Assembly: GCA_029251085.1 (NCBI GenBank)
Contig: JAQXDZ010000008.1
Span: forward strand, 17,489-81,488
Length of the DNA: 64,000 nucleotides
From: Mariniblastus sp.
GTDB lineage: Bacteria; Planctomycetota; Planctomycetia; Pirellulales; Pirellulaceae
Direction of reading: 5' to 3'
Shown: one piece after another, positions 48,988-58,800 of the stretch
Numbering within the stretch: position 1 is the first letter of the stretch
Layout: the number at the start of each line of letters is the position of its first letter
Made by a program: the position numbers and the translations under genes
The notes under the pieces: generated by a model
The model's database searches: none
What the model saw: the letters and a program-made list of their open reading frames with translations, nothing else
What the model was told of the DNA's origin: nothing

Positions 48988-49803
48988 GTGCGTATTCTGT
49001 TCATTGGTGATGTCGTCGGTAAACCGGGTGTCGAAATTGTTTTACAGGCGTTGCCTGGATTTCGCCGTGAAGAGTCCATCGATCTAGTAATCGTCAATGG
49101 TGAGAATGCGGAAAACGGCTCCGGGATTACCCCGTCGATTTATCGGAAATTGATCGGGGCTGGAGTGGATTGTATTACGCTCGGAGATCACATCTATCGA
49201 AAAAAGGATATCATTCCGATCCTTGAGGAGAAGGATAACATTGTGAAGCCGGCGAATTATCCAGCTGAAGCGCCGGGGAAAACTTGGACCGTGGTCAAAG
49301 CTGAGAATGGTCGAGAAGTTGCGGTTTTCAGTTTGATCGGGAGGGTATTCATGAAACCGGTGGATTGCCCTTACGCGAAAGCCAATGCGATACTCGACGA
49401 AATTCCCGAAAGCGTCAAAATTCGATTTTGCGATTTTCACGCGGAAGCTACCAGTGACAAACAACTGATGGGGCGGCATCTCGATGGCCGCGTAACTGCC
49501 GTCTGTGGAACCCATACTCACGTTCCGACGGCTGATGAGCAAGTTCTTCCAGGAGGCACGGCGTTCATTTCCGATGTCGGCATGACTGGACCGCACGAGA
49601 GTATCCTCGGGCGAAAGATTGAAAAAGTGCTTAAGGCGACAATTACGTTTCGGCCAATTCCCTTTGATGTAGCGACTGGCAACGTCCAAATTTCCGGCGT
49701 CGTGATCGATCTCGATCCAAAATCGGGAAAAGGGCAAGGCATTCGCCGTATAAAAATCAACGAAAAAATGGCGGCCCAGCTAGAAGATCAGTACGAGGAC
49801 TAG
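48988..49803 (+). CDS. ymdB: YmdB-family metallophosphoesterase (2',3'-cyclic-nucleotide phosphodiesterase)
   Basis: 271 aa from a GTG start with a gaaagag ahead. MRILFIGDVVGKPGVE, VIVNGENAENGSGIT, CITLGDHIY, FHAEATSDK and VCGTHTHVPTADEQVLPGGTAFISDVGMTG supply the Asp, Asn and His ligands of the di-metal site. TIGR00282-type; in Bacillus it modulates RNase Y and biofilm genes. About 150 bp after rny, likely the same transcript. Confidence 0.94.
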   Translation: MRILFIGDVVGKPGVEIVLQALPGFRREESIDLVIVNGENAENGSGITPSIYRKLIGAGVDCITLGDHIYRKKDIIPILEEKDNIVKPANYPAEAPGKTWTVVKAENGREVAVFSLIGRVFMKPVDCPYAKANAILDEIPESVKIRFCDFHAEATSDKQLMGRHLDGRVTAVCGTHTHVPTADEQVLPGGTAFISDVGMTGPHESILGRKIEKVLKATITFRPIPFDVATGNVQISGVVIDLDPKSGKGQGIRRIKINEKMAAQLEDQYED

Positions 49804-49976
49804 GTTTCACTCAGGTTTCAGGGACGTTTTCTGAGCTATCGCCAATTTCCTCGTTGCTATCAGAATTTAGCGCGTTTGCTTAAGTAAATGCCCTTGTTCC
49901 ACATTTTTCATCCCGCTATGCTCCCCCGCGTCTATAAACGCGATTTTTTCAACGGGCTATCGCCTCGATATTGAGA

Positions 49977-50663
49977 ATGGGATCAAGGATGAGCAAAGTT
50001 ACCGGCGGCAGACTGGGAATTCGATTCGCTACCTGTGCGCTAACGATCGTAATTCCGTTGGCAGTGCTTACAACTTCTACCGGCTGTATTCAGCAAATGG
50101 CGCAGTTGTTATATGTGATTAAAGGGCACAAAATCCCACCGAAATTCGCTGGATTGGAGGGGAAGCGAGTGGCAGTTCTTTGTCTTTCGGATGCCTCTGC
50201 TTATGGTCCAGACACTTTGACCTATTCGGTTGGCAAGCACGTGAGTGGCAAGATTGCCAGTGGCGTCAAAGACGTTCAAGTCGTGTCGCCGGGCAAAGTC
50301 GAGTCATGGATAGATGAAAATGGCTGGGAAGAATCCAGCGTGGTGGCAATTGGTGAAGAGGTAAAAGCGGAGATGTTGATCGTACTTGAAATTGGATCAT
50401 ATTCAATTCATGACGGAGCGACGCTTTACAAAGGCAAGGCTGATTTAACTGTCACGGTGTACGATATAGAAAAAGGTGGGCAAGTAGCGTTCTCAGATGG
50501 ACCTGATCTATTTGCATTTCCTGAGAATGGGCGGCCTCGAATTCAAACCGACAAACGGAAGTTTGAAGCATTCTATCTTTCACGGCTGACAGATCATATT
50601 TCAAGACTGTTCGTTGCCTATGATAAAATGGATTCGTTCGCCGAAGACGCGATGATGAACTAG
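49977..50663 (+). CDS. Hypothetical lipoprotein
   Basis: 228 aa from ATG 49977; an ATG four codons later is equally plausible. Lipobox TSTGC after a long n-region (VTGGRLGIRFATCALTIVIPLAVLTTSTGC). The mature part looks like a compact alpha/beta domain (GKRVAVLCLSDASAYGPDTLTYSVGKHVSGKIASGVKDVQVVSPGKVESWIDENGW...) that resembles LpoB/CsgG-like or DUF799-type fold proteins, but I cannot place it in a named family. It ends at a bidirectional terminator shared with the VWA gene. Confidence 0.7.
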   Translation: MGSRMSKVTGGRLGIRFATCALTIVIPLAVLTTSTGCIQQMAQLLYVIKGHKIPPKFAGLEGKRVAVLCLSDASAYGPDTLTYSVGKHVSGKIASGVKDVQVVSPGKVESWIDENGWEESSVVAIGEEVKAEMLIVLEIGSYSIHDGATLYKGKADLTVTVYDIEKGGQVAFSDGPDLFAFPENGRPRIQTDKRKFEAFYLSRLTDHISRLFVAYDKMDSFAEDAMMN

Positions 50664-50685
50664 TCGCAGCGACGATTGATCTAAA

Positions 50686-50723
50686 TAAAAAAAGCCCGTG
50701 GTTTTAACCACGGGCTTTTTTAT
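50686..50723. terminator. Bidirectional rho-independent terminator between convergent genes
   Basis: Perfect 10-bp stem gcccgtggtt / aaccacgggc (50694-50703, 50706-50715) with a two-base spacer, an A run before and a T run after, so it works on both strands. Serves the lipoprotein gene (+) and the VWA gene (-). Confidence 0.93.
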
Positions 50724-50728
50724 TTGCA

Positions 50729-52768
50729 TTATAGTTTTGGCGGTGGCCGTTTCGTTTTTGGTACCGCGTTCATTCGTGGTTGAGGGATCCTTGGTTCAGC
50801 ATTGTTATTGTTATTGTTATTGTTGGGACCTGCTTCGCGGGGTTGCGGTGGAGCTGTGTAATCCTGCTCCCACTTCCATCCGATTGGAGTCTCAAGTTCC
50901 CGTTGGGCTAGAAGTGCCCAGGGGGTTCCGGGGTGTTCTTCAATCACACGATTGAGATAGTTGTTTGCTTTCTGCAATAATTTCGTGTCTTGGCTTCCGG
51001 TCTCGACAATATCGGCCGGTACTAAGACCCACGTGTTGTTCTTGGGGGTCTTCTTGTCTTTCGGTGGGTCGAATTTCAATTTAGTTTTAATCAACGCGAG
51101 CATTGCATTGTAAGAGCTTGCCCGGACTTTGGCAGCAATCGCACGTCCGATGGCAAGATCGAATCCTGCTTGCCAGCGTAGCGAGATTTCATCCGGTCGA
51201 GCTTCTTCGCCGACTTTGAGCATTTCGTAGAGTCGGTTGATCTGTGGTTCGACAATCGCAGCAGTTTGCTGGGCTGCGCTTACCGTGGCAACAAACGTTG
51301 CTTCGTTTAATTTCTCAAACCGCAGGGCGGGCGATTCTAGTGTGCCGGTCGTTGTAAAGGTTGCTGCCTTCACTAGAGCAGATCTCGAGTCACTGGCCTT
51401 TAGGCGGGCGAGGTAGGTTTGATTGGAAACATAGTCTGGCTTGTATCGCCGCATAATCTTGGGGTCAAAGAAATGCTGAATCGACGCAGAATAACTTTTC
51501 GTTTCCCATTTCTTTACACGACGCTTGGTGTTGCGATTGGGATGAACTGCAAAATAAATGCCACCAGTTTCGTAGCTTAAACGTGTTAAATGAAACGGTC
51601 CAAATCCAGAATCGATCATGTTCAAGTCGCCAAAAGTTCCCGTAGAATCGAGTCGAAGTCGCTCTGGCATAATTGATTCCGGTCCCTGTGACACAAGTGC
51701 CCATTGGGTGGATTGGTCGAATTCGGGATCCGGGTCAACCCATTTGACTTCGGTGTTTGTTCTGCCGAATGGCGCGGGGACGCCAATAACGTAAACCGGC
51801 ATTTGATGCTGATTGCAAATTCTAATTGCATCGTTAACGTGGTCTTTGTCATCGCCGGATTCGTCCGAAACGATGATCAACATAACGTTGTTTTTCGGTT
51901 TGCCGGTAGTTTTGTCGATCCTGCGATATGAAGCGTGATCCTTCGCCGCTACGACAACCGTTTCCATGACATTTTCAATTCCACTGGAATCACGCTCGAT
52001 GGATTTGATGGCATCTTTGATCGTTGTCAAACTAGGAGTCGGGTTTTTCAGAAGCGGTTTGATTTCAGAACCGAATGCGTAGACCTGAGTCAGAAGGGGT
52101 TGTTTTTTGTTCTCGAACGAAGCATGTCCCGCGGCCTGAAGGATTCCTAACTCGTCGTAAATTCGATCGAATCGCTGGACGATTTCTTCACGTTGTTCCA
52201 TCAAGCTTGCTGACTGATCGAACATCCAAACCACGATGGTTTCGCGTTCTTGCATTGACATCAGGATTTCCTGCGTCATCCGGTCAACAGCACCCGAGGC
52301 AGCTTTGACGGAGTTTCCAACGGATCCTTTGACGGGGACGATGGCCATGCTCTCGGCAGTCGCTTCGATAAAGTCGTTGTCGGTGACGATATCTGCCACG
52401 TCCCGTAACTGCATCTCAAGGTCAATTGTGTCCTCGGAGATTGGGTCGATGATAGGAGCTTGAGCCGCCGCGGTTTCAAATCCGTCGTCTCCGTCAGCGC
52501 CGATTTCTTCTGTGAGTAACTCGTCAAACTGGATTTCCATCGGAATATCCTCTTCGACGACCTGTTCGACGGGTTCATCGAGCATCAAGCTGACTGCTTT
52601 GACGGATTCTTCCGGCATCATGATTCTCGCAAGAAAAATGATGACGACGAGATGAAAGCCAAGACTTACGATCCAAAACGGGATTTCACCATCGATTGGC
52701 GTATCCATTTTCCCTGTTTTTACTTGCCACCAACGGCGTAAACTACGGATGCTCAACTCAATCTCCAA
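50729..52768 (-). CDS. Membrane-anchored von Willebrand factor A protein
   Basis: 679 aa. One membrane helix (about 30-50, IPFWIVSLGFHLVVIIFLARIMM), an acidic segment, then a VWA domain (about 175-370) with MIDAS start DQSASL (DxSxS) and VSDESGDDKDHVNDAI, followed by a helical C-terminal part and an Asn-rich tail. The Asn tract comes from an (AACAAT)n hexanucleotide repeat read AAC-AAT, so unit changes keep the frame. Such proteins are common in planctomycetes; partners are unknown. Ends at the shared terminator. Confidence 0.82.
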   Translation of the reverse strand: MEIELSIRSLRRWWQVKTGKMDTPIDGEIPFWIVSLGFHLVVIIFLARIMMPEESVKAVSLMLDEPVEQVVEEDIPMEIQFDELLTEEIGADGDDGFETAAAQAPIIDPISEDTIDLEMQLRDVADIVTDNDFIEATAESMAIVPVKGSVGNSVKAASGAVDRMTQEILMSMQERETIVVWMFDQSASLMEQREEIVQRFDRIYDELGILQAAGHASFENKKQPLLTQVYAFGSEIKPLLKNPTPSLTTIKDAIKSIERDSSGIENVMETVVVAAKDHASYRRIDKTTGKPKNNVMLIIVSDESGDDKDHVNDAIRICNQHQMPVYVIGVPAPFGRTNTEVKWVDPDPEFDQSTQWALVSQGPESIMPERLRLDSTGTFGDLNMIDSGFGPFHLTRLSYETGGIYFAVHPNRNTKRRVKKWETKSYSASIQHFFDPKIMRRYKPDYVSNQTYLARLKASDSRSALVKAATFTTTGTLESPALRFEKLNEATFVATVSAAQQTAAIVEPQINRLYEMLKVGEEARPDEISLRWQAGFDLAIGRAIAAKVRASSYNAMLALIKTKLKFDPPKDKKTPKNNTWVLVPADIVETGSQDTKLLQKANNYLNRVIEEHPGTPWALLAQRELETPIGWKWEQDYTAPPQPREAGPNNNNNNNNAEPRIPQPRMNAVPKTKRPPPKL
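50795..50826. repeat. Hexanucleotide microsatellite (ATTGTT)n inside the VWA gene
   Basis: Four or so uninterrupted attgtt units on the plus strand, encoding alternating AAC/AAT Asn codons on the minus strand. Length changes would alter the Asn tail without frameshift. Confidence 0.75.
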
Positions 52769-53120
52769 ATTCGGGGAGAGGGTAAGACGGTCTTTTTAAC
52801 CATTCCTTGGTATATCTTAGCATTTTCCGCAGCGAGGCGGTCTTTGGCAAGGGAAATCCCGCACCTTATTCCGCGAATTCAACCGTTGAGGGGGTGGATT
52901 GTATGGTCAGAGATCGAGGAATCGAGGAAGAATGCGAAAAATCTATTATTGTTGAATAAATAGGAGTTTAGCAGAAGTTAGGTCGACACATCTCAATGTA
53001 AGAGCAAAATGCAAATTCCTTAGCAATTTGCTATGATTAATGGCCTAAGATTATTTGTCGCAGGCACCCATTTCCGAGTTTTTTCCTTTTAATGCTTATC
53101 AACGGGGCGAAATAGCCGCT
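52769..53120. other. Divergent intergenic region with a candidate extended -10 promoter
   Basis: 352 bp, A+T-rich. An inverted repeat gcaaatt / aatttgc (53011-53017, 53025-53031) runs directly into tgctatgat (53029-53037), an extended -10-like box about 85 nt before the hydrolase-like ATG at 53121. Could be an operator over the promoter. No gene seen. Confidence 0.35.
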
Positions 53121-54224
53121 ATGCAGAAAACCCTCCTTTCTCGACGTCAATTTTTACACGGTTCTCTCCAAGTTACCGCCTTGCTTGTCTTTGTGTCAAT
53201 TTCGGCATTGCAGCTCCAGGCTGCTTCCCCTTTGGGCGATCTGATGGTTTTCTCCCCAGTTCAGGGTGAAAAAATCGCAAGGCCGAGCAAAGCCGATTCC
53301 GACGACGAAATCGAAATACCCAAGTATGAGCACATCATTCTTGATACGCCCGATGGAGTGCGTCTGAAGTGTACCTACTTCGCCCCTCCCAAGGTCAAAG
53401 ATGCTGCCGAGGACGCTCCAAAGAAGCCAGCAATGCCCTTTATTTTGCTACACGACTGGGAGGGAGATCGCCGGCAACTGCTAAAATATGGTTTGTTTTT
53501 GCAAAAATCGGGCCATGCCGTCATTGTTCCCGATCTCCGCGGTCATGGCCAAAGCGTGTCGGTAGAAGGCTTGAAAAAGCCTCTCGACTACAAAAAGTTC
53601 CGCAAACAGGAAGTGATGTCTGCCCAAAAAGATATTGAGCGTTGTAAGAAGTTCTTAGTGCAGAAACATAACCAAGGTGAAGTTAACATCGACTTGCTCT
53701 CAGTGGTGGCCGTCGGTGAGACATCGGTCTTGGCCGTCCAGTGGATTTTGAACGATTGGTTTGCATTCCCTTCTCACAACCCTCAAGGCATTAAGCAAGG
53801 ACAAGATGTAAAATCACTGATGTTGGTTTCACCGGTTAAGAAATTGGCGGGCGTTTCAATGGTGAATAACATTCAGCATCCTCTGTTCACCAGCGTGGAT
53901 GGGAGTGGGGCGATGCCGATGTTGGTGCTGTGGAGTAGCTTTGAGAAAACGGCAAAGGAATCGAAAGAGATTGCCGAGATCCTTGGAAAGCACCGTCCAG
54001 ATGTTTCTAAAATCGAAGACGAGGCTGAAAGATTAAAGGCAAGTGAGTTAATAGAAATCACCACCAAAAAGAATCGACTCACTGGTGTTGAAATGCTTGC
54101 AAATTCGAAAGTGAACAACCTGTGGAAGGCCATTACCGTCCGCCTATTCGAAAATAAGGTTGCGGCCAATGCGGAACAATTCCCTTGGATTACTCGTGAA
54201 GTAGATTCCGGGGAAGACGAGTAA
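53121..54224 (+). CDS. Exported alpha/beta-hydrolase-like protein lacking the usual nucleophile
   Basis: 367 aa from ATG 53121; the longer TTG start is unlikely. TAT/Sec-like signal with SRRQFLHGSLQVTALLVFV. Alpha/beta-hydrolase features: PFILLHDWEGDRRQLLKYGLFLQKSGHAVIVPDLRGHGQS. At the nucleophile elbow (about residue 198) the sequence is VVAVGETSVLAV, so the GxSxG serine is replaced by Thr and the last Gly by Val. A catalytically weak or dead member is likely, perhaps binding rather than hydrolysing. Opposite strand to the LysM gene. Confidence 0.75.
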   Translation: MQKTLLSRRQFLHGSLQVTALLVFVSISALQLQAASPLGDLMVFSPVQGEKIARPSKADSDDEIEIPKYEHIILDTPDGVRLKCTYFAPPKVKDAAEDAPKKPAMPFILLHDWEGDRRQLLKYGLFLQKSGHAVIVPDLRGHGQSVSVEGLKKPLDYKKFRKQEVMSAQKDIERCKKFLVQKHNQGEVNIDLLSVVAVGETSVLAVQWILNDWFAFPSHNPQGIKQGQDVKSLMLVSPVKKLAGVSMVNNIQHPLFTSVDGSGAMPMLVLWSSFEKTAKESKEIAEILGKHRPDVSKIEDEAERLKASELIEITTKKNRLTGVEMLANSKVNNLWKAITVRLFENKVAANAEQFPWITREVDSGEDE

Positions 54225-54369
54225 GTTCGTTGGCCGTTTGGGAAAAGTAGAATCGTGTTCGCATTGGGTGAGGTTCGCTCGGCTAAGCGATTGGATGATG
54301 CTAATTTTCGCTTAATTCTGTTGAGAGAATTTCGTTCCAATGCCCCGCGATGTAAATATCACGCGGACA

Positions 54370-55488
54370 TTAAGGCTGTTTGATCGAGGGGATTTTCAGT
54401 TTTGTTCCTGGTTTTATTCCCACAGGGCTCAACAGATTTTCGCGGTTGGCGAGGTAAATATCGAGATAGAAGTCCGGTTTTCCAAAGTAGTTAGTGGAGA
54501 TGGACTGCAGTGATTCGTTTTCGCGAACAATATGCTCTTGGAAGTTATCATAAGATTTACTTCGCGCCCGAACATCTCTGAGTTCTTCCGTTCGGGCTGT
54601 GTTGAGTTTGAATGGAATTCTTCGCCTTGTATCGATCTCAGACGGTTCGTCGATCGAAAAAGTTAAATTGGTGGGGAGAGGGTTGCTGTCCGTAACCGTA
54701 TTCGCCAGGTCATTCTGCTTACGCGGCGTACTTTCAACAAGCGCACTGGGCGGTTGTGTAAGAGATTTAATCTTGGTGGATTTACGTTGCTCTCCGTGTA
54801 ATTGGGGTTCGAAGTCATTGGCAGTAAATGCGGACTCAAACGGTTCAATTACGGGGGCGGCAAGCGGATCGGAGAGCGGCGTCAAAGGAACCGCTTCGGG
54901 AGCCGTTTGGGTGATGGCGGGCTCAAGTGGAGCTTTGTTGACGACTTGATTTGAACGTTCATTCTCCAGCGGTTGGGGAATGCGATTCCGTAACACCTTG
55001 CGTGGTAATTTTGATGCCGGTTGCATTGCGGCAGCATCGTCGACGGCTTCTGAAAAATCAGGGATGTCGTTTACCTGAGCGATTCCCGGAGTGCCGAGGT
55101 CCTCAAAAAGAGGAACCTGAGGTTCGCTAACGGTATGCGAGTCCGACGAACTTGGCGGCGGGGGAGATTGATCTTCCACTCGACTCCCTAAGTCGCTTGG
55201 AGCGGGTAACACGGGCAGTTGAGTAATTGAGTTATTGCCGAACGAATTAGTGGGGAGAGCGAGTCTTGGTTTGAGAGGATTGCGCATCATGCCCATCTTG
55301 GCCGGGCGTTTTTCGACAAATTCAAGGTCCGCAATTGCCTCATTTGAATTTGAATCGGAACCGTCTTGTTGAGCAAGTTCAGCATTTTCACTGGCCGGAC
55401 CTGATGGGTGTGTATTGACGTAAGCGCCGAATCCGAATGCAATTCCGAGGCAGACAGTACTAATTGCAATTTGTTGAAATGAACCCAT
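54370..55488 (-). CDS. LysM-domain envelope protein
   Basis: 372 aa from ATG 55488 with ggag upstream; the frame is open 31 codons further. N-terminal hydrophobic signal/anchor (MGSFQQIAISTVCLGIAFGFGAYV), a long Pro/Ser-rich low-complexity region, and one C-terminal LysM module (HIVRENESLQSISTNYFGKPDFYLDIYLANRENLLSPVGIKPGTKLKIPS). LysM binds peptidoglycan or similar N-acetylglucosamine polymers. Separated from the divergent/secDF side by a terminator-containing spacer. Confidence 0.85.
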   Translation of the reverse strand: MGSFQQIAISTVCLGIAFGFGAYVNTHPSGPASENAELAQQDGSDSNSNEAIADLEFVEKRPAKMGMMRNPLKPRLALPTNSFGNNSITQLPVLPAPSDLGSRVEDQSPPPPSSSDSHTVSEPQVPLFEDLGTPGIAQVNDIPDFSEAVDDAAAMQPASKLPRKVLRNRIPQPLENERSNQVVNKAPLEPAITQTAPEAVPLTPLSDPLAAPVIEPFESAFTANDFEPQLHGEQRKSTKIKSLTQPPSALVESTPRKQNDLANTVTDSNPLPTNLTFSIDEPSEIDTRRRIPFKLNTARTEELRDVRARSKSYDNFQEHIVRENESLQSISTNYFGKPDFYLDIYLANRENLLSPVGIKPGTKLKIPSIKQP

Positions 55489-55896
55489 CAACGTCTCCAA
55501 GAATAAAGCGAGTCTATTATTCGGTAAATTACCAAATGCAATTCTCTGGCGAGCTGCTAGAGAATAAATACGCCAATCCATGGCAAGTTAATGTAACCAA
55601 TGAACTATTGCACACCGTCAGTGAAAGACAGGAACTAACCTGATCGACAAAGCATTAGGAGCGTTTCCAAATGCCGGATTTTGCGATCAGGTAAACCTTT
55701 CGGGCTATTTCGTTGTCCAGTCGTGCTGCGGGGAGGTGGGACGCTCCGAGTGGATTTCTTGCCTGGACTAGGAAGAGAAACCCTCCACTAATAAAAAAAG
55801 AGCTGCCATTGAATATGGCAGCTCTAGCTGTTTGTCGAGTTTGCCCTGCCATCCGTTGTCTAGGTTGGGTGGCAAGGTTGGCTTAAGTTGACTGTC
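55489..55896. other. Intergenic region with the secDF terminator
   Basis: 408 bp between secDF and the LysM gene, both on the minus strand. Contains the secDF terminator and should hold the LysM gene promoter. No gene supported. Confidence 0.5.
55793..55825 (-). terminator. Rho-independent terminator of the yajC-secDF unit
   Basis: Arms agagctgccat / atggcagctct (55799-55809, 55815-55825) with a 5-nt loop; on the minus strand it is followed by seven T. About 70 bp after the secDF stop. Confidence 0.92.
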
Positions 55897-58800
55897 TTAA
55901 GCTGTTTCAGGATCTACTTCACCTGGGTTCAAGCCAACCGTGTTCATCAACCAAAGCAATGCTGGTGAAGCGATAAAGATCGAACTGTAGGTACCGACGA
56001 GGACACCGATGACCAATGCGAATGCAAACCCGTGAATCGCTTCGCCGCCGAAGCAATAAAGGATGAACACCACGATGAATGTGGTTACCGAGGTCAGAAT
56101 GGTACGGCTAAGGGTCTGTGAAATACTGGCGTTAACAATGTCCGCAGTGATCTCAGTTCGTTTTCCTCGAACCTCTCGGATGCGATCGAATACAACGATC
56201 GTATCGTTCAAAGAGTAACCAATCACGGTCAGCAGTGCAGCAATAATTTCGAGGCTGATCTTGAATTCAACGATTCCTAAAAATCCAAGTGCACCGGCAA
56301 TCCAGTGACTGATGGCAATCGCACCGAGTACGATTAGAACGTCGTGAATCAAAGCAATCACCGCGGCCAATCCAAAGGCGACGTTTTGGAATCGAATCCA
56401 AACGTAGGCGATGATTCCCAGCAGGCTGGCAAAAATCGCAACCAATGCTTGAACCTGCGTTTTACCCGCGATCTGTCCACCCACTTTACTGGTGGTTGGG
56501 AAGTACGGCGTTTGGTTAAGCTTTTGGCTCCAGGCGTCAATGATCGCGTCAGCTTCTTCGGGGCGGTTCACCTCCATGGTGACTTCCCAGTTTTCGGAGA
56601 CTGTCGAGACCGCAGATTCGTCTTGCTCAACATCGTCGGAGTCGACGATGATTTGCTCTTCTTCCAGTTCCAATTCCGCAGTTTCTGAAGCTTCAACCAG
56701 CATGTTAATCAGTGATTTCCCAGAAATCCCAGGAGTGACCTTGAGGCTTCTAGTGATCGGTTGGGGCTTAGTAATCTGGTTGCCCGCCGGAGTTTTCGGC
56801 TTGAACTGGTTGTCATCTTCAGTGGTTGTTTCTTCCTGAGTGTCAGTCGCTTCAGCATCCGGCTTAGTTGCTTCCGGCTTAGTTGCTTCCGGTTTAGTTG
56901 CCTCAGGTTGAGGGTCCGCTGCTGGCTTTTCAGATTTATCCTGCTCAGTCTCTTCGCCTGCAGGTTTTTCAGTTTCTTGCTTCGCTGGCTCCTGGTAGGT
57001 GAGCATGAATGACGAAGCGGCACTGGCCAATGGCGTCAATCCACCCGCTTCCCAGTTCAAGCCAGTCTTCATTGGCTTCTCAGTTTCAGCAGGTTTTGCC
57101 GGTGTTGAAGTCGGGTTTGAGTTGGCGGGAGAGTCAACGACTTCGACGTGGTTCAGCTTCAAGCGTCCTGCGAATACCCGTGCGAGAATGTCTGATAGTT
57201 CATCAAATTTCTCCTGAGGTAGACCTTCGTAGGCTGGCAGATTACTGTCGACGCGAAAGACGGTGTTTTGCTTACTGGCGTCACTCTGCTGAAAACCAGT
57301 AACGGAAAATTCGACGATTTCACCGTTGTGGGTTTCGTTAAGATCTTTCAATTCCTTGCGAAGCGCTTCAACATCTTGTGCATCGTTAAAGACCATTCGT
57401 ACTGTCGATCCACCGCGTAAATCGTGATCTAAGATTTTTGGGCCTAACAAAAAGACGCTGCTTAGTCCGCCAATGATCAAGGCAAAGGACATGATTCCTG
57501 TGAGGCTGACCTTACTAAGAAAATCAAACTGTTTTCGCTCGAGGATTCGCGTCATGTTGAGTTGGGTTAGCCATCGTTTACGCTCGAAGATATCAAAGAT
57601 CAATCGAGAAACGTAAATGGCAGTGAACATACTCATCAAAATACCGAGAATCAGAGTAACTGAGAATCCTTTGATTTGCTCGGTTCCGATGACGTAAAGA
57701 ACAACGGCGGTGATCAGCGTTGTTACGTTCGCGTCAATAATGGTTGTTGTCGCTTTATCGAATCCGTTGCGAATGGCCATTCTTAAGGCGGCTCCGCGAT
57801 CGAGTTCCTCACGGATCCGCTCGAAGATAAGCACGTTTGCATCAACCGACATACCGACGGTCAGGACCAAACCGGCCAGTCCCGTTAGCGTAAACGGCTG
57901 GTTGATCGCCATGACGAGTGCAAGGATAAGAACGAGGTTCAGTAGCAGTGCAGCGGTCGCAACAATTCCGGCGAACCGGTAATAAAACATCATGAAAATC
58001 AGCACAAGAACGAGTGAGCAACCAATCGCCAGGAACCCTTGTTCAAGCAGCTGTTTACCAAGATTCGATTCAATGAAATCGCGGCTGATGGGCGATTTGT
58101 TTAACGCCACATCAAGCTTCCCACTTTCAAGCGTAATGATCAGTTCGGCAACTTCTTCAGGCGTAAACTCGCCGGTGATTCGGCCGTTTGCGTAAATCGC
58201 AGACTGAATGTTGGGGGCTGAATGTAACTGGCCATCGAGGACGACTCCCATGGGTCTATCGATATTCTTTCGCGTCAAATTGCCCATCTTGGAACTACCG
58301 ACGGCAGTCGTCTTAAATGCGACGCTTCCACGGCCTCGTTCGTCCATTGCAGAGCTGACATTTGCCAGGTGTTCGCCTTCGACGTTTTGGGCTTCTTCGG
58401 GCTGAATGACAAGAATTTGAGGCGTCCGCACACCTTGAGCAGCACACCATTTTGCGAATTCAGCTCCTTGTGAGTCCGAATCTAAAGAACCCGACGCGGA
58501 CCACGTGGAAAGATCAAGAATCTTACCGGACGCTTTGTCCCGAACAAGATCGCTCCGCTGAGGAACGAATTTAAAGGGTACGATATCGTTTGGTGAATCG
58601 TCAGGTTGAACAACTCGAGCGAGGGCGACCCAGACAGCAACAGTCTGCGATTTTCCATCGACTTCCTCCTGAACTTTGCGACTGCGATTGCCCGCGTCGG
58701 CTTGTGCCTTGGCTGCATCTCGCTGACGTTTAAAAGCTTGGGTGTCTCGTGCTAAAATTCTAAATTCGAGTTTTCCTGCTTCGACAAGTCGTTTCCAGAT

